Source: Kiritimatiellia bacterium (GTDB lineage: Bacteria > Verrucomicrobiota > Kiritimatiellia > RFP12 > UBA1067). From it: 7,941 nt of DNA. The stretch is from NCBI GenBank assembly GCA_017629455.1, contig JAGBXE010000199.1, positions 1 to 7,941 on the forward strand, given 5' to 3'. The notes below the pieces were generated by a model. It was not told the DNA's origin. It saw only the letters and a list, made by a program, of their open reading frames with translations, and ran no database searches. Numbering within the stretch: position 1 is the first letter of the stretch; each line of letters opens with the position of its first letter. Below are positions 5,619 to 7,941 of this stretch, one piece after another. A program made the translations under genes and the position numbers.

Positions 5619-6440
5619 TTACAAACTATCTCCTTGGGTGTCGGCGAAAATATGATCTGGCATAGTTGCATTCCAAATTTTCGTACCCACGCCGACGCGA
5701 CTGCGTATCGTGCGCACCAAGTGATCTAAATGCCGATTGAGCTCAGCGCGCGACTTTTCGCTCGGAGCTTCGTCCATCCCCTCCCACGATATTTTCAGAC
5801 GCGAATAATCGCCAAGCGTTGCAAAAAGATAATCGGGCCGCGAGATGTCGACATCCTGCACATTAAGCTCTTGGAATTCAGGCTTCTGGCACGCCTCAAT
5901 AAGAGATAGAGCAGCCCTTGCCCTGCCACCAATCTGGCGCCCTGGGCCGGTACCAGGAGAGCGCGGCTCAGAAATCGTCGGTAAATGATATGTGCCGCGC
6001 TGACACAAAAATACAACACCTTCAGCATCGACAACGCGCCCCGTTACACGCCTGACACCGCGAATACCCAAACGAGCAATAGGCTCGCGTTCTTCGGCGG
6101 TGACAATAAGCTTATCGGGCTGAATACGCGTAATCGACACCTCGCGCAGCGTAGGAATCTTCTTTAAGATTTCCTCGCGTTTGCGCGCAAAATCGATACG
6201 CGCAAGATTGGCGCCTTTGCGAAGAGAGAGATTTTCGGCTATTACATCGGGTTTTACCATCTTGCCCGACGTTATTTCGATTTGCTTTGCAAAATCAACT
6301 ATCTCGCACTGCTCTTCGTATATCCTTTGCAACTTGAAAAAACCATAGATGCCAGAAGAAAGAATCGCCGCAATGCCCATCAATGCTAGCGTTGCGTAGA
6401 CCCCTTTATGGCCACCTTGTTTTATCTTGTTGCCCTTCAT
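5619..6440 (-). CDS. ftsQ: Divisome membrane protein FtsQ (DivIB family)
   Basis: Single-pass membrane protein that links the cytoplasmic ring to FtsB/FtsL and the septal synthases, 273 aa. A basic N-terminus ([13 protein letters not shown]) precedes one membrane segment at about 14-35 (VYATLALMGIAAILSSGIYG), so the rest faces the periplasm. Residues about 50-120 form the POTRA domain: IEITSGKMVKPDVIAENL, NLARIDFARKREEILKKIP, then VSITRIQPDKLIVTAEEREP, which is the characteristic FtsQ ending of that domain. Residues about 134-220 (GRVVDAEGVVF..., LNVQDVDIS, SRLKISW) correspond to the FtsQ beta domain. Sequence similarity is modest, as is normal for this protein, and the call leans on the POTRA pattern plus position between ddl and ftsA. 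The start ATGA overlaps the ddl stop by 4 nt; no good Shine-Dalgarno site is seen, so translation is probably coupled. Confidence 0.85.
   Translation of the reverse strand: MKGNKIKQGGHKGVYATLALMGIAAILSSGIYGFFKLQRIYEEQCEIVDFAKQIEITSGKMVKPDVIAENLSLRKGANLARIDFARKREEILKKIPTLREVSITRIQPDKLIVTAEEREPIARLGIRGVRRVTGRVVDAEGVVFLCQRGTYHLPTISEPRSPGTGPGRQIGGRARAALSLIEACQKPEFQELNVQDVDISRPDYLFATLGDYSRLKISWEGMDEAPSEKSRAELNRHLDHLVRTIRSRVGVGTKIWNATMPDHIFADTQGDSL
5630..5635 (-). promoter_or_regulatory. Distant ribosome binding site for ftsA
   Basis: AAGGAG on the minus strand overlaps the last codons of ftsQ and lies 13 nt from the ftsA ATG. The spacing is longer than the usual 5-9 nt. There is no alternative in-frame start nearer to it, because the intervening TTG is followed directly by a stop codon. 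Confidence 0.4.
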
Positions 6441-7336
6441 CTGTCGTAATCGGCGCTCTTAAGTACGCGATCGCACACTTGAGCAAATGTAAGCCCTGTG
6501 TGCATGCCAGCCTTGGGCACCAGCGAGTGCGACGTAAAGCCAGGCGACGTATTAATCTCTAAAACGTAACAGCGCCCAATCGGCGAAACGCGAAAATCAA
6601 CGCGCGTTACACCGCGGCAACCTATTGCACGATACGCAGCAACGGCCGCTTCGCGAACACGGTCGGCAAGCTCGCAGTTTTCAACGAAAGAATAACACGT
6701 TTTCTCTGAACGGTATTTTTCGTAGTAGCCGTACCAACCGCCTTCTGCTTTAATCTCGACTACTGGCCACGCTTCTCCATCGACAACCGCTACCGTCATT
6801 TCACGGCCGTGAATAAACTCTTCAACAAGGACAGGCTTATCGTCGGTTTGGGCTTTTAGCGCGCATTGCAGCGCCTCGGACCATTGATCGGGAGAAGAAA
6901 CCTTGCTGATACCAACAGACGACCCGTCGCACGGTGGCTTAACTACAACAGGCAAAGGCAAGGGAGATACTGCATCGCCAGGGCTAGCAAGCCCCCATGC
7001 AGGCGTAAGAACACCCTTCATTTCAAGGACCATCTTCGTTTTGATCTTGTCCATCGCAATTTGCGAGGAAAGAACGCCAGGACCTGTGTAGGGAATCTTC
7101 AGCCTGTTTAGCGCCGCCTGAACGCCGCCATTTTCACCCCACCCACCATGAAGCGCAATGTAAACCGCGTCAACATCGTGCGGCATAGCATCAAGGCTAT
7201 CCTCGGTGAGATCGACCGGCACTACGTCGTATGTACCTAGCGACGAAAGCGCCTCGGCTACGTTTCTCCCGGACATGAGCGAGACTTCACGCTCGCTCGA
7301 TGTCCCACCCATGAGAACCGCAACCCGCTTAATCAT
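6437..7336 (-). CDS. ddl: D-alanine--D-alanine ligase
   Basis: ATP-grasp ligase that joins two D-alanines in the cytoplasm to give the terminal dipeptide of the peptidoglycan stem, 299 aa, close to the E. coli DdlB length. Motifs in order: [15 protein letters not shown] (9-23) with E15, which binds the first D-Ala; [13 protein letters not shown] (61-73), where the usual GEDG reads [20 protein letters not shown] (82-97); ATP-grasp lysine region [15 protein letters not shown] (131-145); [13 protein letters not shown] (172-184); omega loop [10 protein letters not shown] (204-213) with the K206-Y207 pair expected of a D-Ala-D-Ala rather than a D-Ala-D-Lac ligase; and metal/substrate site D247, E260 and N262 in [19 protein letters not shown]. 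It should be active. The ATG overlaps the aspS stop by 4 nt, and a GGGAG about 10 nt upstream may assist. Its place ahead of ftsQ-ftsA-ftsZ is the classical dcw arrangement. Confidence 0.96.
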   Translation of the reverse strand: MIKRVAVLMGGTSSEREVSLMSGRNVAEALSSLGTYDVVPVDLTEDSLDAMPHDVDAVYIALHGGWGENGGVQAALNRLKIPYTGPGVLSSQIAMDKIKTKMVLEMKGVLTPAWGLASPGDAVSPLPLPVVVKPPCDGSSVGISKVSSPDQWSEALQCALKAQTDDKPVLVEEFIHGREMTVAVVDGEAWPVVEIKAEGGWYGYYEKYRSEKTCYSFVENCELADRVREAAVAAYRAIGCRGVTRVDFRVSPIGRCYVLEINTSPGFTSHSLVPKAGMHTGLTFAQVCDRVLKSADYDR

Positions 7337-7941
7337 TGCGCCGCCGCTCCCGCTTCGGAGCCGCTGCCGCGGATCTTAATGTGCAATTCGCGCAGCTGCT
7401 GCTCAGTTACGTAATTAGGCGCACCCATCAAAAGGTCTTGTGCTTTCTGATTCATCGGGAAAGCAATAACCTCACGAATATTGGGCGTATCTGTAAGAAG
7501 CATCACCATGCGGTCGACGCCAGGAGCGATACCGCCGTGAGGCGGCGCACCGAACTGGAACGCGCGGTGCAAAGCGCCAAACTTCTTAACGACATCATCC
7601 TTGGTGTAACCAGCAATTTCAAACGCCTTGTACATAACGTCGACCTTGTGGTTACGAATCGCACCAGACGAAAGCTCGATGCCGTTGCAGACAACGTCGT
7701 ACTGGTAAGCTTCGATATCGAGAGGGTTCTTAGTTTCAAGCGCCTCTAAGCCGCCCTGCGGCATCGAGAACGGGTTGTGCGAGAAGATAATCTTTCCTGT
7801 CTCAGGATCTTTTTCAAAGAACGGGAAATCGACTATCCAGCAGAACCTGTAACAGTTCGTCTCGCGGATGTCGTTTGTCATGTGGTCTGCGATATCAGTG
7901 CGCACAAGTCCGGAAAGGCGGTTGCACTCGTCGACATCGGC
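7333..7941 (-). CDS. aspS: Aspartyl-tRNA synthetase, C-terminal part
   Basis: Class II synthetase that charges tRNA with aspartate; 202 residues of the C-terminal catalytic core are in the window and the gene continues past the right edge. The open frame begins [12 protein letters not shown] at the edge, so the internal GTG at 7905 is not the start. Recognisable blocks: [13 protein letters not shown] (33-45 of the part), [14 protein letters not shown] (55-68), [13 protein letters not shown] (86-98), motif 3 [19 protein letters not shown] (131-149) with the R144 that contacts ATP, and the very conserved ending [18 protein letters not shown] and QLRELHIKI. After this comes a short non-conserved tail, [12 protein letters not shown]. 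The short [10 protein letters not shown] connection resembles the alphaproteobacterial type of bacterial AspRS. Whether the enzyme also charges tRNA-Asn cannot be judged because the N-terminal anticodon-binding domain is outside. Its stop overlaps the ddl start. Confidence 0.96.
   Translation of the reverse strand, partial: ADVDECNRLSGLVRTDIADHMTNDIRETNCYRFCWIVDFPFFEKDPETGKIIFSHNPFSMPQGGLEALETKNPLDIEAYQYDVVCNGIELSSGAIRNHKVDVMYKAFEIAGYTKDDVVKKFGALHRAFQFGAPPHGGIAPGVDRMVMLLTDTPNIREVIAFPMNQKAQDLLMGAPNYVTEQQLRELHIKIRGSGSEAGAAAQ

Noticed and set aside
7333..7905. A separate short gene starting at the GTG at 7905
   Set aside because: The frame continues upstream to the window edge with AspRS-like sequence, so this is the interior of aspS.

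Overview
All eight protein genes in this window lie on the minus strand, so transcription runs from the right edge to the left. From right to left: the 3' end of aspS (aspartyl-tRNA synthetase), ddl (D-Ala-D-Ala ligase), ftsQ, ftsA, a divergent ftsZ, mutL, a gap of about 370 bp, a DnaQ-like 3'-5' exonuclease, and the 5' end of a CPA2-type cation/proton antiporter.

The order ddl-ftsQ-ftsA-ftsZ is the division/cell-wall (dcw) cluster core known from Verrucomicrobia and Lentisphaerae as well as Proteobacteria. Base composition near 50% GC, weak Shine-Dalgarno sites at several starts, the divergent FtsZ and FtsQ, and a heptamer repeat in the gap fit an uncultured-type member of the Verrucomicrobiota/Lentisphaerota/Kiritimatiellota group. 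This is inference; no rRNA or other marker in the window settles it.

Right block (1492-7941): aspS, ddl, ftsQ, ftsA, ftsZ and mutL form one tightly packed transcription unit. The junctions are 4-nt ATGA overlaps (aspS/ddl, ddl/ftsQ, ftsA/ftsZ), a 2-nt gap (ftsQ/ftsA) and an 8-nt overlap (ftsZ/mutL), so translation is probably coupled along the unit. Ddl makes the D-Ala-D-Ala dipeptide for peptidoglycan. FtsQ is a membrane scaffold of the divisome. FtsA would tether FtsZ to the membrane through its C-terminal amphipathic helix. MutL is a mismatch-repair ATPase carried at the end of the unit.

The most unusual observation is in FtsZ. The T7 synergy loop, which normally reads NxDxxD and supplies the catalytic aspartates to the neighbouring subunit, reads R-F-D-V-E-R here. 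The T1 glycine loop is also eroded and the tubulin signature is GGGTGGG, yet the C-terminal FtsA-binding peptide is well preserved. This looks like an FtsZ that can still dock on FtsA but may have weak or no GTPase activity. A second notable point is MutL, whose N-terminal ATPase is intact while all three metal-site motifs of the C-terminal endonuclease are degraded.

Left block: the gap (1125-1491) holds an eight-unit heptamer array with G-quadruplex potential, short direct and inverted repeats, and an extended -10 promoter so close to the exonuclease ATG that the mRNA would be leaderless. The exonuclease and the antiporter follow, 10 nt apart, as a second small unit. No tRNA, rRNA, CRISPR array, insertion sequence or phage gene was seen.
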